NCBI GenBank assembly: GCA_938015415.1
Contig: CALLPK010000034.1
Coordinates: forward strand, 1 to 33,334
Direction of reading: 5' to 3'
DNA length: 33,334 nucleotides
Source: an uncultured Saprospiraceae bacterium
GTDB lineage: Bacteria; Bacteroidota; Bacteroidia; Chitinophagales; Saprospiraceae
A program made the translations under genes and the position numbers. Numbering within the stretch: the stretch's first letter is position 1; every line of letters begins with the position of its first letter. The notes beneath the pieces are model-generated. The model was not told where the DNA came from. It was given only the letters and a program-made list of their open reading frames with translations, and made no database searches. Shown here one piece after another: positions 1-10,239 of the stretch.

Positions 1-2259
1 TTGTGTTTGCATTCCTTTTGGTGTAATAATATTTGCGAAGTAAAAACCTGCAGATAAGTTTGCAGTATTTACGGTTTCTAATTGTTCGCCCGCTACGCTC
101 TTTAATTCACGAACCAGGACTACCTTGCCGGTAAAGTCGGTAATATTCAGGACAACTTCCGTCGACTCTGGTGTCGTAAATCCTACGTTGAGGATTTGGT
201 TGGCCGGATTCGGGAATAAGTGCATGGATTCTATTTGAGAAGCTAAATCATTCACAGTTCCTGTGTTTCTTGAGCTACCCGTAGTACAACCTGTGATAAA
301 TACATCATCGATGTAAATATAATCTCCGTTGCCAGAAGCATCACAACGGAAACGGAAACGGGTGTTACTGGTAAAGTTTTCGGTAATGCTAACTATTTCA
401 TATTCCCGGGCTAAATTCTGGAAGTCTGTTCCTCTGGCCCAGGTCGAAATCGTCTGCCAAGCACCATTATCGAGTGAAATCTGTAACCAGAAGTCCTCTC
501 CATTTTCCATACTACGGGCAAGGTAAGTAAAGTCAATATCTACTTCTTCGAAGCCTGCTAAGTTCAGTACGTCCGTAGTCATGACAGAGCTGTTGGTATT
601 ATCGCGTAAGCGAATCATTCTTCTACCGGAATTAGCATAATCAACGCCGGTAGCATAAGCAGCATCAGATCCACCATCATTCCAAATGCCCAAGCCGGAT
701 TCAAAGTCATTTTCGTCAATTACAACTTCGGTACAAGCGGTATTACAAGGAGCACAAGTTCCTCCACAGTCGACACCCGTTTCATCTTGATTCTGGATAC
801 CGTCATCACAAGTTTCACAAGCGGTACAAGGACCACCGCAATCAACACCGGTTTCACCTTGATTTTGAATACCATCATCACAAGTTTCCACTGGGCCACT
901 GAAGCAGAAAGAAGTCGTCTCGGAGTTATCAAAGCTTCCACCGGATCCTAATAATGTTCCGTTATTATCTGTAATTGTATAACTACCATTGCCATATCCA
1001 CAACAAATACCGTCACCGTAGCTGTCGTTGATGGTTAGATTATAACAACCATCGGTCAAACAGAAATCTAGTGAAAGAGTAGAACCATCCGCTTGATTTC
1101 CGTAAGTACCACCTTGGTCAATGGATACACCTGCATCAGTGGTAAGTGTCCAGCTTGTTTCCTCGGGGTAGTTATCGAAGTTAATGGAGAAAGTTATTTC
1201 ATTATCTGTACAAGGTACGGGACAAGCAGTACAAGGGCCGCCACAGTCGATGCCTGTTTCCCCCTGGTTTTGGATACCATCATTACAAGAAAAGCCGGTT
1301 GCAACACCACAAGCACCGGAGTTGAGCAGACTCTCACGGGCACCACCTGTATCAAACAATGCGCGCATTCTACTTTTTTGACCGCTGGTAAATAAGTTCA
1401 TACAACCGTCATCGGAATAGTCCATATAATTTTGTACCATATCAAGAGTGTTACAACTTACATGTCTGTCAGCACAGCCGTAGTTGGCTCCATCGGAAGA
1501 TGGCGTATCTGTCACGAAATCATCTGCGTTACAATTACCATCACCCCAGATGTGTCGGAGATTGAGATAGTGACCAACTTCGTGAGTCATGGTACGACCG
1601 AGGTCGAAAGGAGAGGTCGCTGTACCAATAGTACCGAAATACTGATAGCCGTTAACTACGCCATCCGTGGCTGGATTTCCGCCGGGAAATTGTGCGTATC
1701 CGAGGATTCCGCCTCCGATATTACAAACCCAGATATTCAGATAATCGGCAGTTGGCCAAGGGTCAACGCCACCGGAGTTTGATGATTTTACGGAATCGTT
1801 GGTACCGAATCCATTAACGGAGGTAGAGGTACGAGTGATACCACTGGTAGCGCTTCCGTTGGGATCAACACTAGCCAAACAAAATTCTATTTCTGAATCC
1901 GCTGCTTGGGACCAGGTACCATCAGCGTCACTGTTGGTACGACGAAAATCTTCGTTAAGTACATCTATTTGTGTCTGAATTTGTGCATCACTGATATTTT
2001 CGGTTGCAGTCCGGTAAACGACGTGTACGACCACGGGAATGGTAATGATCCCGTCGACAGCTCTTTGCTGAGCGCGATGAATATAATTTTGGGTGTGTTC
2101 TTCAATTTGTCGGAGTTTTTCAATACGTTTCGGATCTTGCTGTTGTTGTTCAAGTAAAATATCGTGCGAGGGGCAATTACGATGTTGGGCCTTCAGTTGA
2201 GTAGTGAAAGCTAAGCATATAGCTACTATGCTTAGCTTTAGCAATAAACGTGTGATCAT
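1..2259 (-). CDS. Secreted M43 (pappalysin-like) metalloprotease with T9SS sorting domain, C-terminus cut by window edge
   Basis: The frame is open without a stop from the ATG at 2259 to base 1 (753 codons), so only the last few residues are missing. A signal peptide covers about residues 1-25. The zinc motif HEVGH is at about 226-230 and continues as [11 protein letters not shown] followed by IWGD, the form usual in Bacteroidota M43 proteases; the Met-turn NYMDY lies near 277-281. After the catalytic domain come one Cys-rich repeat (325-345), a Cys-containing beta domain (about 346-455), two more Cys-rich repeats (460-505), a MAM/jelly-roll-like domain (about 506-660) and a T9SS type A sorting domain starting near LFPNPANQ (681). 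By family, it should be an extracellular zinc endopeptidase exported by the Sec and type IX systems and released from or anchored to the cell surface. The substrate cannot be told from sequence. It is divergent from the gene at 2654. Confidence 0.93.
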   Translation of the reverse strand, partial: MITRLLLKLSIVAICLAFTTQLKAQHRNCPSHDILLEQQQQDPKRIEKLRQIEEHTQNYIHRAQQRAVDGIITIPVVVHVVYRTATENISDAQIQTQIDVLNEDFRRTNSDADGTWSQAADSEIEFCLASVDPNGSATSGITRTSTSVNGFGTNDSVKSSNSGGVDPWPTADYLNIWVCNIGGGILGYAQFPGGNPATDGVVNGYQYFGTIGTATSPFDLGRTMTHEVGHYLNLRHIWGDGNCNADDFVTDTPSSDGANYGCADRHVSCNTLDMVQNYMDYSDDGCMNLFTSGQKSRMRALFDTGGARESLLNSGACGVATGFSCNDGIQNQGETGIDCGGPCTACPVPCTDNEITFSINFDNYPEETSWTLTTDAGVSIDQGGTYGNQADGSTLSLDFCLTDGCYNLTINDSYGDGICCGYGNGSYTITDNNGTLLGSGGSFDNSETTSFCFSGPVETCDDGIQNQGETGVDCGGPCTACETCDDGIQNQDETGVDCGGTCAPCNTACTEVVIDENDFESGLGIWNDGGSDAAYATGVDYANSGRRMIRLRDNTNSSVMTTDVLNLAGFEEVDIDFTYLARSMENGEDFWLQISLDNGAWQTISTWARGTDFQNLAREYEIVSITENFTSNTRFRFRCDASGNGDYIYIDDVFITGCTTGSSRNTGTVNDLASQIESMHLFPNPANQILNVGFTTPESTEVVLNITDFTGKVVLVRELKSVAGEQLETVNTANLSAGFYFANIITPKGMQTQ
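745..882 (-). repeat. Two adjacent Cys-rich 21-22-residue protein repeats
   Basis: Residues 460-481 and 484-505 of the M43 protease are near-identical copies of the pattern [18 protein letters not shown], separated by two residues. A third copy lies upstream at 1225-1287 (residues 325-345). Each unit has four Cys (positions 1, 15, 19, 22 of the unit). It resembles a short motif common between domains of secreted proteins in Bacteroidota, probably a disulfide-stabilised linker. Confidence 0.85.
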
Positions 2260-2433
2260 AAAAAAGTAGTTTTTATATAAATTAGTAAAATGCGTAGGTA
2301 AAATGCCGTATATTATATAAGGTATAGCCTTATTAGGTAATTGATTAAATTTATCAATTTAGGTGTGAGAGGTTTCTTAGAGTAAGTTTCGTTGAAATAA
2401 GTATTATCTTGTAGATAATTTTTGTAGGATGCA

Positions 2434-2441
2434 CAAATATA
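2434..2441 (-). promoter_or_regulatory. Possible Bacteroidota -7 box for the M43 protease
   Basis: The plus strand CAAATATA reads TATATTTG on the minus strand, an exact match to TAnnTTTG. No TTG at the -33 position was found, and the leader would be about 170 nt, so this is tentative. Confidence 0.3.
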
Positions 2442-2622
2442 ATATATAATTTTGAATATAAAATAAATGTGTGATGTGTTTTTGGTTTTTTTGGTAAAAA
2501 ACTGGCTAAAACAGTAATTAATCTTTTTTTTGGCTAAAAGGTCTGGTTTTAGACAAGCTCAGGTAAAATTGTATGATATAGGCAATTCTTCTTTAAATCA
2601 AATTTTTAATAAAAAAATATGA

Positions 2623-2630
2623 TATTTTTG
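2623..2630 (+). promoter_or_regulatory. Bacteroidota -7 box for the heparinase II/III gene
   Basis: TATTTTTG matches TAnnTTTG exactly and ends 23 bases before the ATG at 2654, giving a very short leader. There is no clear -33 TTG. Confidence 0.5.
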
Positions 2631-2653
2631 GATGGTCATAAAAACGCAGCCCC

Positions 2654-5359
2654 ATGAAAAATGTTCTATCATTTTTAGTTTATTTATTGTTATTGAGTTC
2701 TAATTTATTCGGACAAGGCAGTTATGTGCCAAACAATGCGGATCTAAGCTTTCCCCGAACACTGGTAGACCGGACGGATATTGAGATGGTGAGGAATAAT
2801 ATTGGATCTAGTGAAACTAAGGTGCAGTTGTATAATATTATTTATGAAAAAGCAATACAAACGCCCCCCGATGAGAATCTGACAAATAGCGATAGGTTGA
2901 GCAGGGCGCTGATTGCCCGCGAAGCTGCCTTTATATACTTGATTAATCGAAAAGTGGAGAATGGAGTTTTGGTTACGCTAAGTCCATTAGAGCGACAAGA
3001 ATTTGCAGATAAAGTCATCCTTCTTTTAGCGGCAATAAATACGGAAGTAGAGGTAATAACCGGGTTTTCTTTTTATTTTAATTGGCAATTTCGAACGAAT
3101 GAACTTTCCCATTATTTAGTAGCTTATGATCTTTTAAGAGGAGCTGATGTATCGGCTGAGGTACTATCTACTGCTGCCGAAAAATTACAAGTCTTTGCGG
3201 GAACATTTTATGATAAGACACTTCAACTATATCCCTTTCCGAATATCCCTACTTTCAAGCTGGAGTTTTATTCATATAATCCAAACAATCATGGTATAAT
3301 GTATAGCTCAACCTTGGGATTAGCAGCTATAGTTTTGGGAGATTTAACCAGCGATGATCCAATTTATCAACCTATATCCTGGATAAACGCTGGAATGTGG
3401 AGTCTGGATCATTCTCTGTGGGAAGCAGAGGGTGCTATTCCCCGGGTTTCGGAGAGAGGTGTTTTAGCGGGCTACGCCGAGAGTCCTAATTATTTTGGCT
3501 ATGGGTTTAAAAATGTATTTCCTTTTTTAAGAGCCATGTGGAATTTTCTACCAGATGATACTTACGATTATACTTTTCGGGTATACCCTAATCCAATAAT
3601 CGGAGATGGTAATCCCCAGACAATTACCAAGTCTATTCGTCATCCCTGGTATGATCCTGACTATTATAGTTTATATGAGTGGATAAAGCGGATTCGGATG
3701 CCTAATGCAAAGTTACCAGCTATTCACGACAGTGGAATAAATTATAGTACCACTTTGCCGAGTTTATCCGGACAGTCGCAGTTTCATTTACCTCATATCG
3801 GTAATGGTTTTACGAATGCATGGGTTAGGACGCAATACCTATGTACACCCGTAGAACCTGGGAGTTATGATATTCCATTATTTCAAGCAATGCCCGAATC
3901 AGGAGATTTAATTTTTAGAAATACCTATGATAATCCTACGGGAACGTATTTGCATTTTATTGGTAAAAATGGAATTGCTTTATATGGTGCAAAGGGCCAT
4001 CATCAGGCGGATGCCACTAGTTATCAGCTGTTCTATAATAATGAAAATATGTTGTTGGATCCTGGTTATCCCGGAGCTCCTAATCGCTTGTCTGTAGCCA
4101 GTGCTGCCAGCCATAATTTGGTCCTGGTTAATGGAGAAGGACCTGGACAAGTGACAGGAGAATTTGTAAACCAAAATAATGAGGTATTTATTGAAAATTA
4201 TTTCGATCGTCCTGCTCTTGACTATGGAGAGCTGAGAGGCGGATGGCAAGGTGCGGGAATTGTTAGAAAGACCATGTTTGTCCATAATCGTTTTTTTGTG
4301 ATCTCTGATTTTTTAAGATCATCCAGCTCAAACACCTACACGTTTCAAGTACATGGTAATGGTCTTGCGGAGGGCAATTCTAACGGTGTGGAAGGTAATT
4401 TTACGTCAAATTTTCCCGAAAATAAATATAATTATACGCGTGGAGGTAGCACTAATTTAGTATCTCTTACTACCGCCAGAGGTGGCATTGATGATTTTAG
4501 TACTCAGATTGATTCCGCGGTAGCAAGCGGTTTTCTGTATCACACAAAAGTTCTCGCAAGTAAAAATAACGTAGACAATACAGAATTCTTAACCATACAT
4601 TTTCCTTTTTCAGGTCAGGAAGAACCGATAATCTCTGAGGTGCCAAATTTGAATAATTTGGTTAGTGCAGTACATATTGAAGATGAATTTTTCAATAATT
4701 TGGTTTTTACAAATGCTGCGGATTATAATGCCGAAGTATTATTTCCAACCATCACCGTAAGTGCTCAGGCAAATGGTCATTTAAATATGATCAGTATTGA
4801 TCCGTCTAATGAATTTAAAATGGGTTTTGTAGAAAATGGCGATAGTTTACTAATAAATAGTAATCCGGTGTTTATTTCAGAAAACAAAGGTGATATATAT
4901 ATTGAGAAAATCGCGGCAGATACCTTTGTCGGTTACGTGGGGGAGGAAGGAACCGTTCGTTTCTATAATTCCGTACAATTGGTTCCGATGGATGGGGCAG
5001 TAGAAACGTTTCTTTTTAATGAAGAAGAAGGTTTTACAAGTATTACTTTTTCTGATAAAGGTAATTTTACTTTAGTGGCCGATTCTCTTTTTACTGGTTT
5101 GACGACAGTAGATTTCTTAGAAGATATATCAGTGGCGCCTAATCCTTCAGCGGGTGTTTTTTACTTAAATATGGAAGCATCATTTTTGTCTGACGCCAGT
5201 TATACGATTACCAATACTAACGGACAACTGGTTAGGCAGCATACGGTTATTAGCGCATCACAGATGAAAATAGATCTGACTTCTTTTTCTAGTGGTATTT
5301 ATTTTGTAAATGTAAAAACAGATAAAGGGACAAAAAACTTAAAGATATTTAAAGAATAG
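2654..5359 (+). CDS. Secreted heparinase II/III-type polysaccharide lyase with T9SS sorting domain
   Basis: 901 residues. A signal peptide spans about 1-20 (cleavage near FGQG). The N-terminal part (to about residue 380) is helical and fits the alpha/alpha toroid of alginate lyase/heparinase-type enzymes, with the aromatic stretch NYFGYGFKNVFPFLRAM. Residues about 420-640 match the heparinase II/III beta domain: HHQAD at 449-453, then LLDPGYPG and SHNLVLVNGEG around His487. The last ~75 residues (from about 826, VAPNPSAG) form a T9SS type A sorting domain. By family it should cleave an acidic polysaccharide by beta-elimination outside the cell; the exact PL family and substrate are not resolved. 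No SusC/SusD-like pair or other lyase is adjacent. It converges with the gene at 5372-6799, only 12 bp away, without an obvious terminator. The gene looks more AT-rich than later genes. Confidence 0.85.
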   Translation: MKNVLSFLVYLLLLSSNLFGQGSYVPNNADLSFPRTLVDRTDIEMVRNNIGSSETKVQLYNIIYEKAIQTPPDENLTNSDRLSRALIAREAAFIYLINRKVENGVLVTLSPLERQEFADKVILLLAAINTEVEVITGFSFYFNWQFRTNELSHYLVAYDLLRGADVSAEVLSTAAEKLQVFAGTFYDKTLQLYPFPNIPTFKLEFYSYNPNNHGIMYSSTLGLAAIVLGDLTSDDPIYQPISWINAGMWSLDHSLWEAEGAIPRVSERGVLAGYAESPNYFGYGFKNVFPFLRAMWNFLPDDTYDYTFRVYPNPIIGDGNPQTITKSIRHPWYDPDYYSLYEWIKRIRMPNAKLPAIHDSGINYSTTLPSLSGQSQFHLPHIGNGFTNAWVRTQYLCTPVEPGSYDIPLFQAMPESGDLIFRNTYDNPTGTYLHFIGKNGIALYGAKGHHQADATSYQLFYNNENMLLDPGYPGAPNRLSVASAASHNLVLVNGEGPGQVTGEFVNQNNEVFIENYFDRPALDYGELRGGWQGAGIVRKTMFVHNRFFVISDFLRSSSSNTYTFQVHGNGLAEGNSNGVEGNFTSNFPENKYNYTRGGSTNLVSLTTARGGIDDFSTQIDSAVASGFLYHTKVLASKNNVDNTEFLTIHFPFSGQEEPIISEVPNLNNLVSAVHIEDEFFNNLVFTNAADYNAEVLFPTITVSAQANGHLNMISIDPSNEFKMGFVENGDSLLINSNPVFISENKGDIYIEKIAADTFVGYVGEEGTVRFYNSVQLVPMDGAVETFLFNEEEGFTSITFSDKGNFTLVADSLFTGLTTVDFLEDISVAPNPSAGVFYLNMEASFLSDASYTITNTNGQLVRQHTVISASQMKIDLTSFSSGIYFVNVKTDKGTKNLKIFKE

Positions 5360-5371
5360 CACCCACTATTA

Positions 5372-6799
5372 TTACCGCTCTAACTTTCGCATCTGTTCCA
5401 ACAGCCACGCTTTTTCTGCTACTGCTTGCGTTTGGGTAATCTCCTCAGTTAACCGGGCTACCGCCTTCTGATCGCGGGGATTAATATCTGTTAGTTTTTT
5501 GGCGTATTTGATGAGGTTTAAGTAGTTGTTTTTATAGTATCCAACTTCTTTATGACGGTAAATGTAATTTTTAAAACTGTCAAAAAACGAGAAAAGCGCG
5601 TCTGTTTCATTTAGTTCAAAATATATTTTTAACAGCATTCGGCGAGCCGCTAATTCCAGCATCGTTTCGTCGAAAGTGATGGTCCGCAAAATTTCCATTA
5701 CCTCATCGTAGTTTCCTATTTTATTATAGTAAGTGGCAAGATTAAATAAGTAGTATTCGTTCCGTAAGCTGCTTTTTAGAAAAATCTTATTATCTTCTAT
5801 AAACGTGCGAACCCAATCGTAGGCTTTCTGAGTAAGTCCGGACTGCGCAATATTAATATAAGTAACGCTGCTCATTTCCCCGTTATTGAGGAATACCTCC
5901 GCATCCAGTCCCTTCTTGTAGATATCAAAGAGCTCTTCTAAATAGATACGATTACCGACATTAGCTTGTTTGATACAATGGTTGATGGCCAGCACGTACA
6001 ATTCAGACAATTCTTCTACTGGAAAGGCAGACTGATGTTGTTCGATTAAGTGTTTAAAATTTTTAAAATAGGAATCGTCTTGTGTAATGGTCAGCATTCG
6101 ATAAGCATAATAATATAACTCAACTACTGGAACTTGCCGGTACGCTTCCTGATCTTCAACCAAGTCCAGTATTTTTTGGAGTAATAACTGATATTGTTTC
6201 GGCTGTTCTTTTAATCTAAAGCTGAACCATGAGCAACCGAGCTTGAGCGTGGTGGCAATCATATATATATCTGCCGACTGATTAAGCTTTGGTAGGATTT
6301 CTTCAATTTTACCAGAGGACTTCTTGGATTTATAAAAAAGCTCGTAATCTTCATACCCAATTAGATAGCGATCTAAGTAATACTGAGGATTTCGAAAAGG
6401 TTTTTTTTCCAGTAACTTCAGACAGTTTTGTATCTCTTTTTCGTAAATATTTGATAACCCCTTTTTTTTAAAAGCTTTGGCTACCAATCGTTGTGCTGAA
6501 ATTTGATCTTCCTTTAATTGTTCAATCGCTAAAAAATCTTTGACCAGTTTATTCAAAAAAGAGATGGTGTAACGCATTTTTTTATCATCATACGCCTGTC
6601 CGGGAAAAATTTTCCCAAAATAATACTCCCGCGTATTTGGTACCTGGTCTTTGGTTTGAGCAGATTTTATTAATAAATTACAAAACGTAATCAACTCTGG
6701 GCGTCGATTATGATAGGGAGAACGGACAAATTGACCCAGCGAGCGATGCTCTATGGTTCCCAATTGAGTAATAATTAGATAAAGTTGGCTATTTTTCAT
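5372..6799 (-). CDS. Unrecognised all-helical cytoplasmic protein
   Basis: 475 residues, no signal peptide and no membrane segment. The sequence is rich in Leu, Lys, Glu and Tyr and appears all-helical, with a TPR-like helix-turn-helix rhythm in the second half (for example around YYNKIGNYDEVMEILRTI). The N-terminal 60 residues contain a motif LGQFVRSPYHNRR that looks like a conserved lineage-specific segment. I cannot assign a function; it may be a scaffold protein restricted to Saprospiria-like bacteria. It is transcribed alone, divergent from the beta-propeller gene at 6970 and convergent with the lyase. The ATG at 6799 is the natural start. Confidence 0.75.
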   Translation of the reverse strand: MKNSQLYLIITQLGTIEHRSLGQFVRSPYHNRRPELITFCNLLIKSAQTKDQVPNTREYYFGKIFPGQAYDDKKMRYTISFLNKLVKDFLAIEQLKEDQISAQRLVAKAFKKKGLSNIYEKEIQNCLKLLEKKPFRNPQYYLDRYLIGYEDYELFYKSKKSSGKIEEILPKLNQSADIYMIATTLKLGCSWFSFRLKEQPKQYQLLLQKILDLVEDQEAYRQVPVVELYYYAYRMLTITQDDSYFKNFKHLIEQHQSAFPVEELSELYVLAINHCIKQANVGNRIYLEELFDIYKKGLDAEVFLNNGEMSSVTYINIAQSGLTQKAYDWVRTFIEDNKIFLKSSLRNEYYLFNLATYYNKIGNYDEVMEILRTITFDETMLELAARRMLLKIYFELNETDALFSFFDSFKNYIYRHKEVGYYKNNYLNLIKYAKKLTDINPRDQKAVARLTEEITQTQAVAEKAWLLEQMRKLER

Positions 6800-6908
6800 A
6801 GATAAATTTTGACAAAATACTACTGTAAATATAGGTATTTAACTGTAAATGAGTGTTTTAAGTAAAAATAAATATTAAATTTATTACGGCAAATGCTTTT
6901 TATTGTTG

Positions 6909-6939
6909 TTGTTTCAACCTCGTAATTGTGGCATCTTTG
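6909..6939 (+). promoter_or_regulatory. Bacteroidota-type promoter for the beta-propeller T9SS gene
   Basis: TTG at 6909-6911, a 20-nt spacer, then CATCTTTG at 6932-6939, which is one mismatch from TAnnTTTG. The spacing fits the -33/-7 arrangement of Bacteroidota promoters. The predicted leader to the ATG at 6970 is about 25 nt. Confidence 0.5.
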
Positions 6940-6969
6940 TTTTATCGAACGAATTTAACCTAACGAATC

Positions 6970-9900
6970 ATGATTTATCGTCCATTTCTAACTAAAAAGA
7001 TTCTTATCAACACCCGGGTGTTGGTGGTCTATCTCGTTTGTCTCTTCTCTATTAGCTTAAATGCTCAAACCTGGGAGCGTTTCTATAATTTTAATGAATT
7101 TGATTATCCCAAATCTGCTATGCCTACGGCCGACGGAGGAATCCTTTACGTTGGACATTCGCTCGTTTCTGACGTACAAGGCTCCATCGGAGACGTAATG
7201 ATGTTCAAAACGGATCGGGATGGCCAGGTTTTATGGCAAAGATCTTACGACCAGGAAGATTCTTATGAAGAAATTTTCCGAGTCATTCCTACCTCCGATG
7301 GTAACTACCTGTTGGGAGGACTTACTTTTAGCGATATTGCTGCCAATGGCCATGCGGATGGTTGGATATTAAAAATGGATCCCGATGGTAATATCTTATG
7401 GGATCGAAAATATGGTGGATCATACTGGGATAAAATATTTAGTTTACACGAAACAGCAGATGGTGGTTTTGTTTTTACGGGTGAGACCCGTTCGCTAGTA
7501 AGTGGAGATATTATAGACCCTCCCATAAATCCTGATTCGCTGGACGCGAAAGATAGCTGGATTGGAAAAATTGATGCCAATGGAGATCTACTCTGGAATC
7601 ACCGGTTTGGTAGCTACGAGGATGATGTATTGGTGGATTTGACGATTGCCCCCAACGGAGATATTCTGTCTGTAGGAAATTACTTAACCGAAGGGATTGG
7701 CGGAAGCTGGGATATCAGTATCTATCGCCATGATCAAAATGGAAATTTAATCTGGCAACAAGTTCATGGTGAGAATGGATACGAAGAAGTTTTCTCCATT
7801 ATCAATACCAGCGATGGTGACTTTGCGATTGGTGCCATGACGAATTCACAGGGAAATGGAAGTTCTGATACGTATTTATTAAAGATCGATCCGGATGGTA
7901 ATATTATAGATGAAGATTTTTATGGAGGAGCCGCAGGAGAATATGCCGCGTTTGTTCAGGAAATGCCCGATGGCGGTTTTTCAATCCTCTCTTCTACCGA
8001 AAGTTTTGGTTCTGACTTTTTAGATCTTTATTTGATCCGAACCAGACCAAACGGGGAGAAACTTTGGAGCCAGGTCTACGGTGGTGGTGACGATCGTTAT
8101 GATGTACCTTATCCTTTTACCATTGACGAAGATGGCTACTATTATATCGTTGCTAACCAACAGGAAAAGAATATTGCCGGAGACACCCTCTTTTCTTCGC
8201 AAACCTATATCCTCAAAGCCGATGCACTAGGTAATACCACCACCAACGCATTGCGCGGAAAAGTTGCCATCGATCAAGGTAACAATTGTATTCCAGAAAA
8301 TGGAGAACAAGGGCTGGAAGACTGGCTTGTAATCGCTAAAGGGGTGGATCAGACTTTTTATAATACTTCTGATGCCAATGGAGATTATTTTATTGAACTG
8401 GCAGTTGGAGATTATTCAGTCGAGGTAATTCCGCCGGGAGACTACTGGGAGGCCTGTGATGAAATTGCTTTTCTCACCATCGATAATCCTTACGATACCA
8501 CCGTGTATAATTTTAACTTTAATGACCAATCGATTGTCTGTGCGGATATGGAAGTGGATTTGTCTACGCCGTTTTTAAGTTATTGTAATGAAAATGTGTA
8601 CAATGTTATCTATCGAAATAATGGCACAGTAACTTCTTCAGGAGCAATGGTAGATATTATGCTACCTTCTTCTTTTTCTTTGATAAGCAGTACGGCTACT
8701 TTGGTTGGTCAGAATGACAGCTTATATTCTTTCAATATTGAAGACCTTTCAGTAAATGAAGTAGGGCGTTTTCAGATTATCGTCGAGCACGATTGTACCA
8801 ATCAAATAACCGGACTCACCCATGAGGTGCAGGCGCGGATTAGTCCGGACCAAATATGTTTACCAGATGATCCGATCTGGGACGAAGCCAGTCTCGAATT
8901 ACGATCGCAAGTCATGGGAGAGAATGTGCAATTTATTATTGAAAATGTTGGTACCGGTGATATGGGCAATGCCTTAACTGGAATCATCATCGAAGAATGG
9001 TTGATCCCACGTACGGAAGTGATTCAACTCAATAGCTCTGAATCGGATACCATCACGGTCACTCCCGAAGGAAAAACGGTTCGTCTGGAAATAGCACAAA
9101 CATCCGGTCACCCCGGACGTAGTAATCCTTCGGTTACCGTAGAAGGAGTCGGGACAAATATGACAGGAGGATTTACGACCGGTTACGTCAATCATTACCC
9201 GGAAGACGATGCGAATCGCTTTAAATCCATCGACGCACAGATCAGTTACGAAAACTTTTTGCCCAACGTGCTGCGCGCTTATCCACGGGGCTACGGGAAC
9301 GACCGTGCCATCGCACCCAACGGAGATATCGAATACCATCTGCGTTTTCAGCATACGGGCAATGATACGTTACCGTGGTTATATATTGAAAACGAATTAC
9401 CCCCTGAATTAAACGTAGAAACTTTACGGCCCGGTGCATCCAGTCATCCTTATGATTACGAAGTAGTAGGCGACGGCGTGGTACGATTTAATTTTACGAA
9501 TATTAATTTGGTGGGAGATGAAATTGACGAAGCCGCTTCTTACGGTTTTATCAAATTCAGAGTGAGTCAGCAGCCAGATTTGCCGGATGGAACTGGGTTT
9601 TTTAACATGGTGACGGTACAGAAACCAAACGCTCGACTTAGGACCAATGGGGTGTGGCATACGATCAAATATGGAAATCTTTACGGAGCTTACGTAGCAA
9701 CACACTGCGCAGGAGATATGCTCTTTGGGCAGCTGTTAACGGAAGATATTGTCTTGCGAGATACGATCATCAGAGAAGCACAAGATAGTATCACGACGGC
9801 TAAAGTTTATGTACTGGAAAATAAAATCGTCGATATAATAGTCGAACTGGCTCCCGGAGAATTATACAACGAAGTACTTTACCTTGAAGATACCACCTTG

Positions 9901-10239
9901 GTCAAATTTTATATAGCCGCTAACGGTTGCGATAGCATCGTGAATACACAATTGGATATACTTACCAGCACAACATCCCTGGAACACCTTTACCAATTTT
10001 CTATCTATCCTAATCCCGGATACGAGCAGGTGACGATGTCTTATCGTCTACCTGCTTCCTCCGAGATTTCGATCAGACTATATCAATCTACGGGAAGGGT
10101 TTATCAGGAAATAAATAAAGGGAATCAGTCGGCCGGAATGCATCGGCTGACTTTACCAACAGATTTACCAAAAGGTATTTATTGGGTGGAACTTCGTTCA
10201 AATGAAGGGACTGCTACCAAAAAACTGATTATACAGTGA
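6970..10239 (+). CDS. Secreted beta-propeller protein with DUF7619-like domain and T9SS sorting domain
   Basis: 1089 residues. The signal peptide ends near residue 33 (SLNAQ). From about 35 to 420 there are repeated blades of the pattern DGG...G.T.S......W..K.D..GN..W....GG, a delta-60/PQQ-like propeller common in this phylum. About 425-520 looks like a carboxypeptidase-regulatory-like (CarboxypepD_reg/SdrD-type) segment (GKVAIDQGNNCIPENGEQGL). About 770-920 matches the DUF7619 pattern of Bacteroidota adhesins: IAPNGDIEYHLRFQHTGND, then LPPELNVETLRPGASSHPY and a NEAxSxGF-like EAASYGFIKF. The T9SS sorting domain starts near SIYPNPGYEQ and ends at the last residue. The likely role is a large surface or secreted structural/adhesive protein; no catalytic motif is seen. 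It stands alone, with a promoter at 6909-6939. Confidence 0.85.
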   Translation: MIYRPFLTKKILINTRVLVVYLVCLFSISLNAQTWERFYNFNEFDYPKSAMPTADGGILYVGHSLVSDVQGSIGDVMMFKTDRDGQVLWQRSYDQEDSYEEIFRVIPTSDGNYLLGGLTFSDIAANGHADGWILKMDPDGNILWDRKYGGSYWDKIFSLHETADGGFVFTGETRSLVSGDIIDPPINPDSLDAKDSWIGKIDANGDLLWNHRFGSYEDDVLVDLTIAPNGDILSVGNYLTEGIGGSWDISIYRHDQNGNLIWQQVHGENGYEEVFSIINTSDGDFAIGAMTNSQGNGSSDTYLLKIDPDGNIIDEDFYGGAAGEYAAFVQEMPDGGFSILSSTESFGSDFLDLYLIRTRPNGEKLWSQVYGGGDDRYDVPYPFTIDEDGYYYIVANQQEKNIAGDTLFSSQTYILKADALGNTTTNALRGKVAIDQGNNCIPENGEQGLEDWLVIAKGVDQTFYNTSDANGDYFIELAVGDYSVEVIPPGDYWEACDEIAFLTIDNPYDTTVYNFNFNDQSIVCADMEVDLSTPFLSYCNENVYNVIYRNNGTVTSSGAMVDIMLPSSFSLISSTATLVGQNDSLYSFNIEDLSVNEVGRFQIIVEHDCTNQITGLTHEVQARISPDQICLPDDPIWDEASLELRSQVMGENVQFIIENVGTGDMGNALTGIIIEEWLIPRTEVIQLNSSESDTITVTPEGKTVRLEIAQTSGHPGRSNPSVTVEGVGTNMTGGFTTGYVNHYPEDDANRFKSIDAQISYENFLPNVLRAYPRGYGNDRAIAPNGDIEYHLRFQHTGNDTLPWLYIENELPPELNVETLRPGASSHPYDYEVVGDGVVRFNFTNINLVGDEIDEAASYGFIKFRVSQQPDLPDGTGFFNMVTVQKPNARLRTNGVWHTIKYGNLYGAYVATHCAGDMLFGQLLTEDIVLRDTIIREAQDSITTAKVYVLENKIVDIIVELAPGELYNEVLYLEDTTLVKFYIAANGCDSIVNTQLDILTSTTSLEHLYQFSIYPNPGYEQVTMSYRLPASSEISIRLYQSTGRVYQEINKGNQSAGMHRLTLPTDLPKGIYWVELRSNEGTATKKLIIQ

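Larger units (their letters stand above)
2260..2653. other. AT-rich divergent intergenic region
   Basis: 394 bases between the divergent protease (minus) and polysaccharide lyase (plus) genes. Very AT-rich. It holds one plausible -7 promoter box for each direction (listed separately) and a direct repeat TGGCTAAAA near 2502 and 2532. No reading frame or RNA gene is recognised. Confidence 0.6.

Noticed and set aside
1093-1782. Plus-strand reading frames over the M43 protease
   Set aside because: The minus-strand frame is open throughout and carries the catalytic and Cys-rich motifs; the plus frames are shadows.
1-10239. A polysaccharide utilisation locus around the heparinase-type lyase
   Set aside because: No SusC/SusD-like pair, sulfatase, sensor regulator or second lyase is present.
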